Shown one piece after another: positions 63,400-64,000 of a stretch of DNA of 64,000 nucleotides (its first letter is position 1; every line of letters starts with the position of its first letter). The position numbers and the translations under genes were made by a program. Source of the DNA: Enterobacter_D sp963521185. GTDB lineage: Bacteria > Pseudomonadota > Gammaproteobacteria > Enterobacterales > Enterobacteriaceae. The notes under the pieces were generated by a model. That model ran no database searches. It worked only from the letters and a program-made list of their open reading frames with translations, and was not told the origin of the DNA. Location: positions 1 to 64,000 of the forward strand of contig CAUQTV010000006.1 in assembly GCA_963521185.1 (NCBI GenBank), written 5' to 3'.

Positions 63400-64000
63400 A
63401 TGATTCAATTAAAATCAGGAATAATTGCCGCTGCATTATTAGGTGCATTCATACTGACCGGCTGTGATGACGGCAAAAAAGCGGCTGATGGCGAAAAGGT
63501 TCTTCACGTGGGTACCTTTGGCGTCAGCATTGGATTCTCTTACAAACAGAATGGCAAAGACTACGAAGGTTACGACATCGCGACCGTCAATGCCGTGGCG
63601 AAAAAGCTCGGCTACAGCCGCGTAGAGCTGACTACCGCCGACATGACCGGGCTGTTTGGCATGCTGGATGCGGGGAAAATTGACACCATCGCCAACCAGG
63701 TTGAAGCCAACGAAAAACGTCGTGAAAAATATGACTTCTCCCAGACCTATATTTACTCTGGCGCTCAGCTGGTCACGCGAAATAATGATGATGCCATTCG
63801 CAGCATTGACGACCTGAAAGGCAAACGTCTTGGCGTGGATGTGGGCAGCAGCAAAGAGAACTATCTGCGCCAGCATTATCCGGATGCCGGTATTGATATT
63901 CACACCTACGATGAGCCAAGCGCCATTATTCAGGATGTGGCACTTGGCCGCATCGATGCCTACATTATGGACCGTGCGGGCGCGCAATTACTGATTGATA
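63400..64000 (+). CDS. Amino-acid-type ABC binding protein, 3' end missing
   Basis: Open from ATG 63400 to the window end without a stop (200 codons). Lipoprotein signal MIQLKSGIIAAALLGAFILTGC with lipobox LTGC (C22), then SBP_bac_3 features: LHVGTFGVSIGFSYKQNG, YEGYDIATVNAVAKKLGY, FGMLDAGKIDTIANQV, RREKYDFSQTY and DDLKGKRLGVDVGSSKENYL. CAGGGA precedes the ATG. Partner permease and ATPase genes should follow outside the window. Ligand unknown (amino acid such as cystine or glutamine type). Confidence 0.92.
   Translation, partial: MIQLKSGIIAAALLGAFILTGCDDGKKAADGEKVLHVGTFGVSIGFSYKQNGKDYEGYDIATVNAVAKKLGYSRVELTTADMTGLFGMLDAGKIDTIANQVEANEKRREKYDFSQTYIYSGAQLVTRNNDDAIRSIDDLKGKRLGVDVGSSKENYLRQHYPDAGIDIHTYDEPSAIIQDVALGRIDAYIMDRAGAQLLID

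Overview
The window is chromosomal DNA from a member of the Enterobacteriaceae. The first 38.6 kb follow the Escherichia coli gene order tRNA-csrA-alaS-recX-recA-pncC-mltB-norR-norVW-hypF-hydN-ascG-ascFB-hycI..A-hypABCDE-fhlA, and protein lengths are nearly the same. REP-type repeats, sigma54 promoters and LexA, NorR and AscG operators also fit. Species cannot be settled by eye; an Enterobacter/Lelliottia/Leclercia/Kosakonia-like genome is a reasonable guess. Differences from E. coli are a zinc-type ABC operon between pncC and mltB, no srl/gut operon between mltB and norR, a nickel permease after hypF, a cysteine form of formate dehydrogenase H between hydN and hypF, and about 25 kb of accessory genes after fhlA where E. 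coli has ygbA-mutS.

Layout. 0-6.2 kb (minus strand): tRNA-Ser/tRNA-Arg cluster, csrA, alaS, recX, recA with SOS box, pncC. 6.2-8.8 kb: Zur-box zinc ABC operon that opens with a 36-residue membrane mini-protein. 8.9-14.4 kb: mltB, then norR divergent from norVW for NO detoxification. 14.5-20.5 kb (minus): hydN-fdhF(Cys)-hypF-nickel permease. 20.6-24.7 kb: ascG and ascFB for aryl-beta-glucoside use. 24.8-32.6 kb (minus): hycABCDEFGHI, the formate hydrogenlyase. 32.8-39.1 kb (plus): hypABCDE-fhlA and a molybdate-binding protein. Nickel entry, NiFe-site maturation, the formate dehydrogenase partner, the hydrogenase and its sigma54 activator are thus contiguous.

39.1-64 kb is a mosaic: a divergent pair of small HTH regulators between identical REPs, ygbA, an MntR-box sitABCD operon, a DUF2171 gene, a PQQ dehydrogenase, an EAL-HDOD protein, a cellobiose-type PTS operon with two Gfo/Idh oxidoreductases and a divergent DeoR regulator, the four-gene Anbu cluster (ATP-grasp, alpha-E, transglutaminase, proteasome-like Anbu), a GAF protein with degenerate GGDEF, a SymE-like gene under a large LexA palindrome, an MFS exporter behind a 13-codon leader, a short-form mannonate dehydratase, a CapA-like phosphatase, and the start of an amino-acid-type binding protein cut by the window end.

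Most interesting: (1) the Anbu operon is preceded by a good sigma54 -24/-12 element and two NtrC-like sites 33 bp apart, suggesting nitrogen control of this little-understood proteasome relative; (2) the coupled 36-residue peptide heading the Zur-type operon; (3) the Cys140 formate dehydrogenase in a nickel/hydrogenase operon; (4) the 44-bp palindrome around the symE LexA box; (5) the leader ORF of the MFS gene.
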